From Bacillota bacterium (GTDB taxonomy: Bacteria; Bacillota; Clostridia; Acetivibrionales; DSM-1351): a stretch of 48,299 nt of DNA. Each line of letters starts with the position of its first letter. The stretch's first letter is position 1. The notes under the pieces were generated by a model that saw only the letters and a program-made list of their open reading frames with translations, was not told the DNA's origin and ran no database searches. The stretch covers positions 1 through 48,299 of the forward strand of contig JAEYNY010000077.1 in NCBI GenBank assembly GCA_023412275.1, read 5' to 3'. This document shows, piece by piece, positions 17,545 through 26,961 of this stretch. The translations under genes were made by a program, and so were the position numbers.

Positions 17545-17713
17545 TCAATATCCTCCTTTCTTATAAATTTTTTGTTACTTTTCCAATTATATCATAATTT
17601 ACTATCATTATCTACTATTTGGTGCAATTTCCACAAATAAAGTTGAAAATTTTTCGAATTATTTATGAAAATCTCCTATTTTATCCCATAGCTTATACAA
17701 TCCGTTTTTGAAG

Positions 17714-19345
17714 CTATATCCCCATAAATAGTTTAATATCATCATCTACTGTTTCAATTCCCCCAATGCCAAAATTATCTATAAGGAATTTTGTAACATT
17801 TGGTGATAAAAATGCCGGTAGTGTAGGGCCGAGATGAATGTTCTTGACTCCCAAGTACAGCAAGGCAAGAAGAACCAATACTGCTTTTTGTTCATACCAT
17901 GATAAATTATATATAATCGGAAGGTCATTTATATCCCTAAGTCCCAATACTTCTTTTAATTTCAATGCAATCATTACAAGTGAATATGAATCATTGCACT
18001 GTCCTGCATCAAGTACTCTGGGAATTCCTCCGATGTCTCCAAGGTCTAATTTGTTATATCGGTATTTAGCACACCCGGCTGTAAGAATAACGGTATCCTT
18101 TGGAAGCTTTTTTGCGAATTGGGTGTAATACTCTCTGCTTTCCATTCTTCCGTCACAACCCGCCATTACGATAAACTTTTTTATGGCTCCGGTTTTGACT
18201 GCATCTACTACTTTATCAGACAAAGCAAAAACCTGATTATGTGCGAATCCTCCAACTATATTTCCTGATTCAATCTCTACTGGTGGTTTCAAAGTTTTTG
18301 CAAGTTCAATTATTCTTGAAAAATCTTTTTTACCGTCAGAATTAGTTTCAATATGAACACAGCCAGGGAAGCCCGTCACTCCTGTAGTAAAGATTCTCGA
18401 CTTTACTTCCTCATTAATTGGCGGGACTATGCAGTTTGTGGTAAAAAGAATTGGCCCGTTAAAGGTAACGAACTCATCCTCTTGCTTCCACCATGCATTT
18501 CCATAATTCCCGGCTAAATTATCATATTTCTTAAATGCCGGATAATAATGTGATGGTAGCATTTCACTATGAGTATAAACATCAACCCCTGTCCCCTGAG
18601 TTTGTTCAAGTAGCTGCTCCAGGTCGGTCAAATCATGTCCGGATATGAGAATTCCGGGATTCTGTCTTACTCCTATATTTACTTTTGTTATTTCTGGATT
18701 ACCGTATTGAGAAGTATTCGCATCATCTAAAAGTGCCATTGCTTTAACACCTGCCTCTCCCGCTTTCATGGCAAGAGTAACAAGGTATTCCACTGTAAGG
18801 TCTGTTTTCAATGTGGCTTCAAGTGCTTCATAGATAAATGCATAAAGAATTTCAAGTTCCCTTCCCAGATTCAATGCATGATAAGTATATGCAGCCAGTC
18901 CCTTTATCCCAAATAAAATAAGGTGTTTCAGAGACCTGACATCTTCATTATCTTTGGGTATCATGCCCACATATGATGCCTTATACACCATATCGTTCAC
19001 GGTTTTTATTTCAAATGTGGCCGCATCATGTAGATTTTGTATAGATACTTTACTTCTTAGTTCATTTCTGATAGAAAGCATTTGATTAATTTTTGTTATG
19101 ATAATATCATCATCAAAATTAGCATTTGTTATTGTCATAAACAAACTTTTTACAACTTCATGGTTAATATAAGATAAGTTTTTGGTATCAAGCTTTCCTT
19201 TTATTATAATTTCCGAAATTCCTTTAAGAGTATATATTAAAAGATCCTGCAAATCTGCAAGGTCTTCACTTTTGCCGCAAACACCGCCAAATTCACAGCC
19301 TTTGTTTCTTCCAGTTTCTTGACATTGATAGCAAAACATGCCCAT
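17714..19345 (-). CDS. hcp: Hybrid cluster protein (hydroxylamine reductase)
   Basis: A 543-residue cytosolic iron-sulfur protein. The start is set at 19345 because AGGAGG lies seven bases upstream and the family begins near MFCYQCQ; a longer frame reaches 19396 without support. The N-terminal cluster motif is C5-x2-C8-x8-C17-x5-C23. Later ligands of the hybrid [4Fe-2S-2O] cluster are visible in SGHDLTDLEQ, TTNCIVPP, GFPGCVHIE and TAGCAKYRYN. Hcp reduces hydroxylamine or, as known in E. coli, nitric oxide, and is induced under nitrosative stress. No hcr reductase gene is adjacent. An 18-bp palindrome at 19414-19431 upstream may bind a CRP/FNR-type regulator such as HcpR. Confidence 0.95.
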   Translation of the reverse strand: MGMFCYQCQETGRNKGCEFGGVCGKSEDLADLQDLLIYTLKGISEIIIKGKLDTKNLSYINHEVVKSLFMTITNANFDDDIIITKINQMLSIRNELRSKVSIQNLHDAATFEIKTVNDMVYKASYVGMIPKDNEDVRSLKHLILFGIKGLAAYTYHALNLGRELEILYAFIYEALEATLKTDLTVEYLVTLAMKAGEAGVKAMALLDDANTSQYGNPEITKVNIGVRQNPGILISGHDLTDLEQLLEQTQGTGVDVYTHSEMLPSHYYPAFKKYDNLAGNYGNAWWKQEDEFVTFNGPILFTTNCIVPPINEEVKSRIFTTGVTGFPGCVHIETNSDGKKDFSRIIELAKTLKPPVEIESGNIVGGFAHNQVFALSDKVVDAVKTGAIKKFIVMAGCDGRMESREYYTQFAKKLPKDTVILTAGCAKYRYNKLDLGDIGGIPRVLDAGQCNDSYSLVMIALKLKEVLGLRDINDLPIIYNLSWYEQKAVLVLLALLYLGVKNIHLGPTLPAFLSPNVTKFLIDNFGIGGIETVDDDIKLFMGI

Positions 19346-19413
19346 GACAAATCCTCCTGAATAATAGTCTCTGACTTTAATACTATAATGATACAAGAAA
19401 ACTATTTTCAGAG

Positions 19414-19431
19414 TTGTTGCAAATGCAACAA
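19414..19431. promoter_or_regulatory. hcp: perfect palindrome upstream of hcp (candidate operator)
   Basis: TTGTTGCAAATGCAACAA consists of perfect 8-bp arms around AA. Downstream on the minus strand are overlapping -10 candidates TATCAT (19388-19393) and TATAGT (19382-19387) without a clear -35. From the first, the palindrome centre would be near -41.5, the class II spacing of CRP/FNR activators. Confidence 0.45.
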
Positions 19432-19456
19432 GGGTTATGCTTTTTGTACACTAATC

Positions 19457-20371
19457 TTATATTCTCAATCTAATCCATTCCAATATATCTCTTATAACCT
19501 CTTGGCGTGATACCTCTCTCAGAATACTGTGTCGTAGACTTTCATATATCTTATAACGTAAATTTTTTATACCAATAGCCGTTAACTGAGCAGATTTTTC
19601 TTTTATACTTCTGCCATATTGGCTCATGACATCCATTGCGCCACTTAAAAGTAAAATTGAACAGGAACTTGAAATATTATGCCAGTTTGCAGTTTCATTG
19701 GTTTCTATTACAGATTCAAAAAAGTCACGATAAAACTCATTGCTAAACAAAACAAAAGTGTACGGCAACGCAAGTGATTCTTTTGCCATATTTTCATCGC
19801 TTGTTATCCAGTCTAAATCTGTTTTAACAGGCTCAAAAGGCTTATTAATATCTGAAAATATTGTCTGAAATGCATTCATACAGGGTGCTTTGAGTCCTCT
19901 TGATGCAATCTCCCTATTTACTATAGCCAGTAATTCATTGGTATTATCCAGATAAGGAATACCTGTAAGAACAAGGCCAATAAGCTCTTCACTATATTTT
20001 AAAGCAAATAATTGTGCCACTACCGAGCCTAAACTGTGTCCCAGCAGTACTACGTTGTCATAAGGATTATCTTTTTTGATGTCTTGAAGAAGTGTATTTA
20101 AATCTTCTGCCATGTTATGTATACTATCTTTACCGGGATTGCCACCATTATCTCCAGCCGTTTTACCGTGTCCTCTGGCTTCGGGGATAACTACATCAAA
20201 CCCATAGTTTATTGCTTCAACACAAAAATCATCATAATAATCTGCTGTTTCTCCAAGGCCGTGTGCTATCAGTATAAGTCCTTTTTTCTGACTTCTTTTA
20301 GAATACCAATGCTTTACATGTAATGTGGTTCCATCAAAGGAAGAAAAATAAAACCTTTGTGAGTTTCCCAT
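19457..20371 (-). CDS. Alpha/beta hydrolase (serine aminopeptidase / monoacylglycerol lipase-like)
   Basis: A 304-residue soluble alpha/beta-hydrolase of the Hydrolase_4 type. Seen in order: oxyanion-hole segment LIAHGLGETADYY (about 33-45), RGHGKT, nucleophile elbow GHSLGS (about 112-117), the acid in SGAMDVMSQYG and the base His in SLRHSIL (about 283-289). Substrate cannot be told from sequence. It lies 18 bp after the second ABC ATPase gene and is the last gene of the transporter operon, so it might act on what the transporter imports, such as a peptide or ester; that is inference. Confidence 0.88.
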   Translation of the reverse strand: MGNSQRFYFSSFDGTTLHVKHWYSKRSQKKGLILIAHGLGETADYYDDFCVEAINYGFDVVIPEARGHGKTAGDNGGNPGKDSIHNMAEDLNTLLQDIKKDNPYDNVVLLGHSLGSVVAQLFALKYSEELIGLVLTGIPYLDNTNELLAIVNREIASRGLKAPCMNAFQTIFSDINKPFEPVKTDLDWITSDENMAKESLALPYTFVLFSNEFYRDFFESVIETNETANWHNISSSCSILLLSGAMDVMSQYGRSIKEKSAQLTAIGIKNLRYKIYESLRHSILREVSRQEVIRDILEWIRLRI

Positions 20372-20389
20372 TAATGCATAACCTCCCTA

Positions 20390-21355
20390 TCAAACAAAAT
20401 GACAACTGACATAATGCTTTAAAGAACCATTTCCTTCAATACATTTTAATTCGGGGACCTCTTTTTGGCATTTTTCCTTGGCTTTAGGGCAACGACTATA
20501 AAATACACAGCCTTTTTCTAATATGTCTGTATTTACTTTTTCATTTAGCTCTACTTCTTTATCAATACGTGATAAAACAGGTGCACTTGACATTTCAGGT
20601 ACAGACGAGAGCAAAACCTTGGTATACGGGTGTAATGGCAAGCTATAAATTTCTTCTGCTTTTGCAAGCTCAACTATGCGACCGGAATACATTACTGCTA
20701 CTCTGTCACATAGATAGTAAATTACATTCAAGTCATGAGAAATAAATAAAAATGATAACTGTAGATTTTCGTGGAGGTTTTTTAAGAGATTAAGTATTTG
20801 AGACTGTATAGAAACATCAAGTGCTGAAACAGGTTCATCTGCAATAAGCAGCTTGGGTTTAAGCATCAGTGCACAGGCTATGCTTACACGTTGTCTTTGT
20901 CCTCCGCTGAGTTCTCTGGGATATCGTTCATAATATGAAGCATCAAGACCTACTGTCTCTAATATTTTGATTACTTCGTTCTTCCTTTCTCTTTTACTGC
21001 CAATTTTATGAATCCTAAGAGGCTCTTCAAGTATCCAGCCTACCTTTTTACACGGGTTTAAAGAACTTAATGGGTCTTGAAATATCATCTGCACTTTTTT
21101 GCATAACGATATACTTCTTTTTTTACCAACACTTTCCCCATCAATTGCAATGTTGCCGTCTGTTTCCACCAGCCCTGCTATTGACCTGCCAAGTGTTGAT
21201 TTTCCACAACCGCTTTCTCCTACAAGACCAAAAATTTCACCATGTCTGATATTTAATGAGACATTTTTAAGAACCTTTAGTTTTGATTTATTATAATAAT
21301 TACTTAGATTATTAATTTCTAAGATGTAGTTAGATTTTTCAGTCATTTTATTCAC
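20390..21355 (-). CDS. ABC transporter ATP-binding protein, OppF/DppF-like
   Basis: A 321-residue ATPase with Walker A GESGCGKST (about 43-51), signature LSGGQRQR (about 149), Walker B LLIADEP (about 170) and a C-terminal oligopeptide-transporter extension with CVFYSRCPKAKEKCQ. It is the second ATPase of the operon and starts inside the end of the first (8-bp overlap), implying translational coupling. Together the two ATPases energise import of a di- or oligopeptide, or another substrate of the SBP_bac_5 class such as nickel complexes. Confidence 0.93.
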   Translation of the reverse strand: MNKMTEKSNYILEINNLSNYYNKSKLKVLKNVSLNIRHGEIFGLVGESGCGKSTLGRSIAGLVETDGNIAIDGESVGKKRSISLCKKVQMIFQDPLSSLNPCKKVGWILEEPLRIHKIGSKRERKNEVIKILETVGLDASYYERYPRELSGGQRQRVSIACALMLKPKLLIADEPVSALDVSIQSQILNLLKNLHENLQLSFLFISHDLNVIYYLCDRVAVMYSGRIVELAKAEEIYSLPLHPYTKVLLSSVPEMSSAPVLSRIDKEVELNEKVNTDILEKGCVFYSRCPKAKEKCQKEVPELKCIEGNGSLKHYVSCHFV

Positions 21356-22325
21356 CTGTTTCCCCAGATAAAAAACAGCTCACTTTATGATTACGGGTTA
21401 TTAAAGTATATTCCGGCTTAGTTTTAAAGCATTTTTCCTTAGCCTTTGCACAACGGTTTGCAAAATAGCAGCCTTCCCTTTTTTCGGTTATGCTGGGAAC
21501 CTTACCCGGTATGTTTATAAGGCTAAGACCTTTTTTGTCCTTTGTGGGAATAGAGTCAATCAGGCCTTTTGTATATTGGTGTTGGGGATTGCAAAATACA
21601 CTTCTTGTATCTCCTTCCTCAACTATATTTCCGCAGTACATTACAGCTACTCTGTCACAAATGCGACTTATAACACCTAAATCGTGTGAAATAAATACAA
21701 TCGCACAGCCGTAGGTCTTATTTATGTCCTGTAATAAATTCAATATCTGTGACTGTATTGTAACATCCAGTGCAGTTGTAGGTTCATCAGCAATAACCAG
21801 TTTTGGCTTACATATTATTGCTGATGCTATCATTATTCGCTGCCTCATTCCTCCCGATAATTGGTGAGGATAACAGTTTACCAATTCTTCCGGATTATTT
21901 AGGCCTACTTTTTTCAATATATTAAGTGTTTCTTTTTGTATTTCATGCTTTGTTAAATCAGTATGTATTTTTAAGTTCTCAGCTACCTGCCTGCCTATCT
22001 TCATTAATGGATTCAATGAAGTCAAAGGCTCCTGAAAAACCATGGTAATATCTTTTCCCTGTATTTTTCGGAATTCCTTTTTATTTAAATCCAACAGATT
22101 AACTCCGTCAAACATTATGCTTCCACTTGAAGTTTTAACATTTTCAGGTAGAAGACCTGCTATTGAATGTGCAAGCAAGCTTTTACCGCAACCGGATTCT
22201 CCAACGATTCCATAAATTTCACCTTTTTTTACACTAAAATTTATATCATCAGCAAAGGTTAAGTTTTTATTTTCATTTTTTATGTCTATGGCGAGATTTT
22301 CCGCTTGCAGTAATATATCCGACAT
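21348..22325 (-). CDS. ABC transporter ATP-binding protein, OppD/DppD-like
   Basis: A 325-residue ATPase with Walker A GESGCGKSL (about 39-47), signature LSGGMRQR (about 152), Walker B LVIADEPTTALD (about 172) and the C-terminal cysteine-bearing extension CYFANRCAKAKEKC characteristic of peptide transporter ATPases. The gene lies 22 bp after the inner-membrane permease gene and overlaps the next ATPase gene. Confidence 0.93.
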   Translation of the reverse strand: MSDILLQAENLAIDIKNENKNLTFADDINFSVKKGEIYGIVGESGCGKSLLAHSIAGLLPENVKTSSGSIMFDGVNLLDLNKKEFRKIQGKDITMVFQEPLTSLNPLMKIGRQVAENLKIHTDLTKHEIQKETLNILKKVGLNNPEELVNCYPHQLSGGMRQRIMIASAIICKPKLVIADEPTTALDVTIQSQILNLLQDINKTYGCAIVFISHDLGVISRICDRVAVMYCGNIVEEGDTRSVFCNPQHQYTKGLIDSIPTKDKKGLSLINIPGKVPSITEKREGCYFANRCAKAKEKCFKTKPEYTLITRNHKVSCFLSGETGE

Positions 22326-22347
22326 TGTTCCTCCTGCATGATATTTA

Positions 22348-23148
22348 TCAATTTAGTCTTTTGCGAATTCCTTCTCCAAGAAAATTAAATCCCAATACAG
22401 TAATAATAATAAACATCCCGGGAACAAATGCACTGAGAGGTGAGTGGAACAAGTGAGTTTGTGCTTCGTATAGCATACGTCCCCAACTTGGTATAGGCGG
22501 TTGAATTCCAAGTCCCAAATAGCTCATTCCCGATTCAGCCAATATAGCATTGGACAGACCTACCACAATTGCCGAAAGCAGCGTAGGATAAAGATTCGGC
22601 AGAATATGAACAAACATAATTCTTATTGGGTAAGCACCTATTACCTGAGCAAGCTTTACAAATTCACTATTTTTATATTGTAAGGTGCCACTTCTTACTA
22701 TTCTTGTAAAACTTGGTACAAACAGTATGCACAATGCAATAATAATAGTGTATTTACCTTGATTAAGAACAGTTACCATAACTAATGCAAGTAAAATGGC
22801 AGGAAAAGAGTTTATAGCGTCAATAATCCTCATAATGATCTCGTCGGCCATACCTCCCAAATAACCTGCTGTAAGGCCTAAAACTATTCCAAACAATGTC
22901 CCTGACGTTACAGTACATATAGCAACAAAAAGTGTAAACCTTGCCCCTGTTATTACACGGCTGAAAATATCCCTTCCGAAATTATCAGTTCCAAGTAAAT
23001 GTTTGACTGATATCCCGTTAAATCTATTTGATATATCCATTGTATATGGGTCATAAGGTGTATAAAAAAAGCTGATAACAGCCAGAGAAATTACTATACC
23101 TATTATAAAAAAGCCAAGTTTAACATTATAATCAATTTTTTTATTCAT
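22348..23148 (-). CDS. ABC transporter permease, OppC/DppC-like
   Basis: A 266-residue membrane protein with about six helices. It has the short N-terminal periplasmic-side loop HLLGTDNFGRDIFSRVITGA typical of DppC, and the EAA-type coupling loop around AQVIGAYPIRIMFVHILPNL. It forms the membrane channel with the neighbouring DppB-like permease. The gene starts 11 bp after that gene ends. Confidence 0.93.
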   Translation of the reverse strand: MNKKIDYNVKLGFFIIGIVISLAVISFFYTPYDPYTMDISNRFNGISVKHLLGTDNFGRDIFSRVITGARFTLFVAICTVTSGTLFGIVLGLTAGYLGGMADEIIMRIIDAINSFPAILLALVMVTVLNQGKYTIIIALCILFVPSFTRIVRSGTLQYKNSEFVKLAQVIGAYPIRIMFVHILPNLYPTLLSAIVVGLSNAILAESGMSYLGLGIQPPIPSWGRMLYEAQTHLFHSPLSAFVPGMFIIITVLGFNFLGEGIRKRLN

Positions 23149-23159
23149 ACCGGATTCCC

Positions 23160-24101
23160 TTACTTTATTTTTATCCTTGGATCAATAACCTGTAATGCTA
23201 AATCAACTGCAAAATTAATAAAAACTACAATAAAAGCAATATAGATGGCAAGTGATTCAATTACAGGTAAATCCCTGAAGGTTATTGATGAAATGAGTAA
23301 ACGTCCTATACCAGGTAATGAAAACACCTGCTCTATTACTATGCTACCTGATAAGATTTCAACAATTATCATTCCGAATAAAGTCATTAAAGGAGCTAAA
23401 GCATTTCTGAATACATGTCTGTACAGGACAGCAAAGTCCATATTGCCTTTACTATAGGCAGTTCTAACATAATCTGCATTCATCTGATCTATAAGAGATG
23501 TCCTTAAAAATTTCACTGATATTCCTATATTAGGTATTGCAATTGCCAAGGCCGGAAATATCAAATAATTCAAAAAGCCTATAAAATTTTCATGATAATC
23601 AACATATCTTCCCGGTGAAAACAATTTAAAAACAATTCCGAACAGCCAAATGAAAATAACCCCCAGAAAGAAATTGGGAATCGACACACTAAACATTGTT
23701 ACCGTGCTGATAATCTTATCTATTAATTTGTTTTTCCACTTTGCCGCAAATATGCCAAGTGGTATTGAAAAAAGCACAATAAGCGAAAAGGATATAAAAG
23801 TCAACCATGCAGTTACAGGAAAGCTGTTGGAAATCAGCGAATTAACCGGCCTTGAATACTGAATTGATTTTCCGGAATTGAACTTTAATAATCCTGATAA
23901 CCAATCAAAATATCTGACGGGCATGCTTTCATTTAATCCTAACTGAGTTCTTAAAGCCGTTATCCTTTCCGGTGATGCCTGTGTTCCCAAAATTAATTCC
24001 ACAGGATCACCGGGAATAATATCAAATGCTATAAAGGTTAAGACCGATACTAAAAACAGAGTCAAAAGTAAAGTTACAATCCTTCTGAGTATGTATTTCA
24101 T
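23160..24101 (-). CDS. ABC transporter permease, OppB/DppB-like
   Basis: A 313-residue membrane protein with an N-terminal helix, a large extracytoplasmic loop containing IPGDPVELILGTQASPERI (the DppB/OppB signature), four or five further helices, and the coupling loop YVRTAYSKGNMDFAVLYRHV. The start overlaps the end of the substrate-binding gene by four bases, implying coupled translation. Confidence 0.93.
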   Translation of the reverse strand: MKYILRRIVTLLLTLFLVSVLTFIAFDIIPGDPVELILGTQASPERITALRTQLGLNESMPVRYFDWLSGLLKFNSGKSIQYSRPVNSLISNSFPVTAWLTFISFSLIVLFSIPLGIFAAKWKNKLIDKIISTVTMFSVSIPNFFLGVIFIWLFGIVFKLFSPGRYVDYHENFIGFLNYLIFPALAIAIPNIGISVKFLRTSLIDQMNADYVRTAYSKGNMDFAVLYRHVFRNALAPLMTLFGMIIVEILSGSIVIEQVFSLPGIGRLLISSITFRDLPVIESLAIYIAFIVVFINFAVDLALQVIDPRIKIK

Positions 24102-25648
24102 TTTGATTCACTTGTATAATACAGAGTGGAAGCATCAAAGACATACAAAGGATACGGTGTAAATCCCGATATATTTTTTCTTAGTGCCGTCAATGCAGCA
24201 ATGTCCTGAATATACACACTTGCGGCATCTTTGGATAACATTTGCTGGGCCTTCTTATACAATTCTACCCTTTTTGATGCATCTGTTTCATCTGTTGCTT
24301 TCTTGTAAAGTGAATCAAACTCTGAACTCTTATAGTTTATAAAATTTGATGCATTAGTTGAAACATATCTTTCCAAGAAACTTCTGGGAGATACATTGAT
24401 TCCGTCAACTGAAATAATAGTAGCTTCATATTGTCTTTCCTTATAGACCTTACTTAACCATGTAGCCCAATCCACTTGCTTTATAGAAGCGGTAATTCCG
24501 ATACTTTTCAGCTGATTTACAATTACTTGCGCTGAATCCACATGAACCTGATAATTGGATGGTACAGTGATTGTAAAGCTAAAACCATTAGGATAACCCG
24601 CATCACTTAACAATTGTTTTGCCTTGTCTATGTCCTTTTTATATGCATTAGTCAGGCTTGAATCAAAGTAAGTCTTTAAACCCGGTATTACAGGTGTTCC
24701 GACTCTTGTACCTTTTCCATAAACCACTGTTTCTATTATTTCGTCAGGGTCTACTGCATAACTGATTGCCTGACGTACTTTAGCGTTGTCAAACGGCTTT
24801 ACGGCATTATTTAGATTTAATTGTTGTACAGAATTGGAATTTGCCTGTTCAATCTTAAAGGTATTGGAGTCAAGTTGCTTTGACAGGGTCTGATCATTAT
24901 AAACAGTTGACCCGTCTATGCTCCCTGCTTGTAATTCCAATAACAGTGCATTTGTATCGGATGCAATTTTAAAAGTTACTTTATCAAGATGAGGCAATCC
25001 CTTTTGCCAGTAATTGGGGTTTTTCTTTAATATTAAGGATTGTTGAGGTGTAAAAGAATCAAATACAAATGGGCCTGTTCCTACAGGATGAACATCGCAA
25101 TCTGAATAACCCTTTGGTACAATGGCAATAGTCAGATATGGTAAAAAATCACTGTCGGCGTTTTTAAGATTAACCTTTATAGTGGAAGCATCCGGTGCAT
25201 CCACTGACTTTACATTTTCCATACCTGCTACCGAAAGACTTATAGCTTTGTCCAGAGAATATTTAACATCCGCAGAAGTAACATCACTTCCATTATGGAA
25301 TTTTAATCCTTTTCTTATCTTAAAACTATATGTAAGAGAGTCCTTGGAGACCTCGTAGCTTTCAGCTACCGCAGGGATTATATTACCATCCTTATCGGAT
25401 TTGACCAGGCCTTCAAAAATATTAAAAAGAATCTCACGGGTCTCTGCAGCCATTGCAAGATATGGATCAAGGTGATCCGGCTCAGTTGTTATACCAAATG
25501 TAAAGTCTCCTCCGTTCTTCACGGTACCTTCTGTGTTGGTATTGGTTATGGGGGAAGGATTACTACTGCTACATCCTGTAACTCCTAAAAGGATAGAAAG
25601 GGATAAAATCAAAACTAGTGCACCCTTTATCTTTTTTACTAAATACAT
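24098..25648 (-). CDS. ABC transporter substrate-binding lipoprotein (SBP_bac_5 / DppA-OppA family)
   Basis: A 516-residue lipoprotein. The start at 25648 is chosen because AAAGGAGG lies eight bases upstream; an in-frame ATG at 25696 lacks a site. Residues 1-25 are a lipoprotein signal with the lipobox LLGVTGC, so the protein is anchored outside the membrane. The mature part fits SBP_bac_5: EPDHLDPYLAMAAETREI near the N-terminus, FEGLVKSDKDGNIIPAVAES, and GLKFHNGSDVTSADVKYSL. It captures peptides or related solutes for the transporter encoded downstream. A perfect consensus promoter (25928-25956) and a leader of about 270 nt precede it. Exact ligand unknown. Confidence 0.93.
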   Translation of the reverse strand: MYLVKKIKGALVLILSLSILLGVTGCSSSNPSPITNTNTEGTVKNGGDFTFGITTEPDHLDPYLAMAAETREILFNIFEGLVKSDKDGNIIPAVAESYEVSKDSLTYSFKIRKGLKFHNGSDVTSADVKYSLDKAISLSVAGMENVKSVDAPDASTIKVNLKNADSDFLPYLTIAIVPKGYSDCDVHPVGTGPFVFDSFTPQQSLILKKNPNYWQKGLPHLDKVTFKIASDTNALLLELQAGSIDGSTVYNDQTLSKQLDSNTFKIEQANSNSVQQLNLNNAVKPFDNAKVRQAISYAVDPDEIIETVVYGKGTRVGTPVIPGLKTYFDSSLTNAYKKDIDKAKQLLSDAGYPNGFSFTITVPSNYQVHVDSAQVIVNQLKSIGITASIKQVDWATWLSKVYKERQYEATIISVDGINVSPRSFLERYVSTNASNFINYKSSEFDSLYKKATDETDASKRVELYKKAQQMLSKDAASVYIQDIAALTALRKNISGFTPYPLYVFDASTLYYTSESK

Positions 25649-25927
25649 GTTGTGTTCCTCCTTTAACTTTTTTATTCTCAACTGTCTATCTTTCAATTTT
25701 CTACAAAAGTTCAGGTAATTCCATTAAATCGTATATTATATATCCGGCGTATCAATTGGCATACCGCATACAAGACCCGGTCTTCCACTTTTTCCGGGGA
25801 TCGGGAATCTCCAACCTTCTATAATCGTTGTAATGGTTAATGATATGTTCAGATATGGATCAGCTGATATTCTAATTTCTACATAATTAGATTTACTTTT
25901 AATAAAATTTTTGTAATTATTACCCTA
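25649..25927 (-). other. 5' leader of the ABC transporter operon
   Basis: About 270 nt of transcript precede the substrate-binding gene. It contains a GC-rich hairpin (25774-25803, CCGG-based arms). On the minus strand a 62-codon frame (25736-25924) is open without a proper start codon. I recognise no known riboswitch or T-box core in it. It may be a structured regulatory leader or a remnant of an older gene. Confidence 0.45.
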
Positions 25928-25956
25928 ATTATACTTTAATTGGTTAATAATGTCAA
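25928..25956 (-). promoter_or_regulatory. perfect consensus sigma-A promoter of the ABC transporter operon
   Basis: On the minus strand TTGACA (25951-25956), a 17-bp spacer and TATAAT (25928-25933). Both hexamers and the spacing are full consensus, which is rare; strong basal transcription is expected unless controlled downstream. Confidence 0.85.
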
Positions 25957-25980
25957 ACGGTGTACCAGACCGCTAGGTAG

Positions 25981-26025
25981 TAAACAAAAAGCCACAAAAA
26001 ACATCAAAAGATGAATTTTGTGGCT
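25981..26025 (-). terminator. terminator of the NlpC/P60 gene
   Basis: On the minus strand AGCCACAAAA and TTTTGTGGCT form a 10-bp stem, followed by TTTTTG. It ends the 26052-26948 gene just upstream of the ABC promoter. Confidence 0.85.
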
Positions 26026-26051
26026 ATGAAATATTTATGTTTACATTAATC

Positions 26052-26948
26052 TTAAATTACTCTTTTTGCTCCAATATAAGTACCCCTGTATTCAGACAGC
26101 TTTTGTTCACGGACTTTGCCGTTTGATGAAGATGCATGAATAAAGGTATCGCCACCAATGTAAATCCCTGCGTGGTCTATTTGTCCTGATGCTTTTCTAC
26201 TTGAAGCATCAAAAAACAAGATATCTCCAGGCTTTAGCTGGGCCTTTGCTACCTTAACTCCGTTGGAATACATACCTTGTGCCGACCTGTTAAGCTTGAC
26301 ATCAAACTTTTTGTATACGTACCCTACAAAACCCGAACAATCAAAACCAGTTTGAGGATTAGTTCCGCCATAAACATATCTTATTCCTTCAAACTCACGG
26401 GCATAAGCAATTAGTTTACTGTTTACGGAGCCATCGTCCTCAATGGCAGCAAATGCAACTGCAGATACCCCTCTCGAAGTTGTTGTGTTAGCAGATGATA
26501 TATTCACAAATTTTGATGATACATATCCCACCTTTGAACCTATCTTAACCTTGTTCCAACCTTTTGCAACATCAAGAATCTGTACGGAAGTACTTCTTTT
26601 AAGCGAGCTTATGACCTTGCTTGAAGTTCCGGCACTTTTCCTAAAATTGACACCATTTGCATTTATAACTCCTTTTACAGACTGTAATTTAACGTAATTA
26701 CCGTTAACCCAACCGGTTTTCTTATTATAGGAAATCTTGTACCAGCCTTTTGAATAGTCTGTAACAGTTACTTTTGCATTTGTCAATTTAGTAACGATTG
26801 AGGAAGATGTTGTTGCTGCCTTTCTCATTTTTACGCTTGTACCTACTACTTTTGCAGGCATTGTAGCTGCCATTACAGCCGTAGATGCAAATGCAAAAAT
26901 CATGGCGATAATACATCCTGCAAGTGCCTTGGTAATCTTTTGTTTCAT
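26052..26948 (-). CDS. Secreted cell-wall hydrolase (two SH3b domains + NlpC/P60)
   Basis: A 298-residue exported peptidoglycan hydrolase. Residues 1-27 are a signal peptide. Two bacterial SH3 domains follow (about 33-89 and 92-150), each with a GW(Y/N)K(I/V) core and a GY/GWV strand; they bind the cell wall. The NlpC/P60 domain (about 175-298) carries the catalytic Cys204 in FDCSGFVGYVY, His259 in DHAGIYIGG and His271 in FIHASS. These enzymes cut gamma-D-glutamyl-diamino acid bonds in stem peptides during growth or separation. The gene sits directly behind a ydaO-type cyclic di-AMP riboswitch, a known arrangement for wall hydrolases, and ends in a strong terminator. Confidence 0.94.
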   Translation of the reverse strand: MKQKITKALAGCIIAMIFAFASTAVMAATMPAKVVGTSVKMRKAATTSSSIVTKLTNAKVTVTDYSKGWYKISYNKKTGWVNGNYVKLQSVKGVINANGVNFRKSAGTSSKVISSLKRSTSVQILDVAKGWNKVKIGSKVGYVSSKFVNISSANTTTSRGVSAVAFAAIEDDGSVNSKLIAYAREFEGIRYVYGGTNPQTGFDCSGFVGYVYKKFDVKLNRSAQGMYSNGVKVAKAQLKPGDILFFDASSRKASGQIDHAGIYIGGDTFIHASSSNGKVREQKLSEYRGTYIGAKRVI

Positions 26949-26961
26949 TATTCCTCCTATA

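Noticed and set aside
25649..25927. T-box or known riboswitch in the ABC transporter leader
   Set aside because: No T-box AGGGTGGNACCGCG core and none of the conserved cores I know (SAM, TPP, lysine, cobalamin, purine) are visible.
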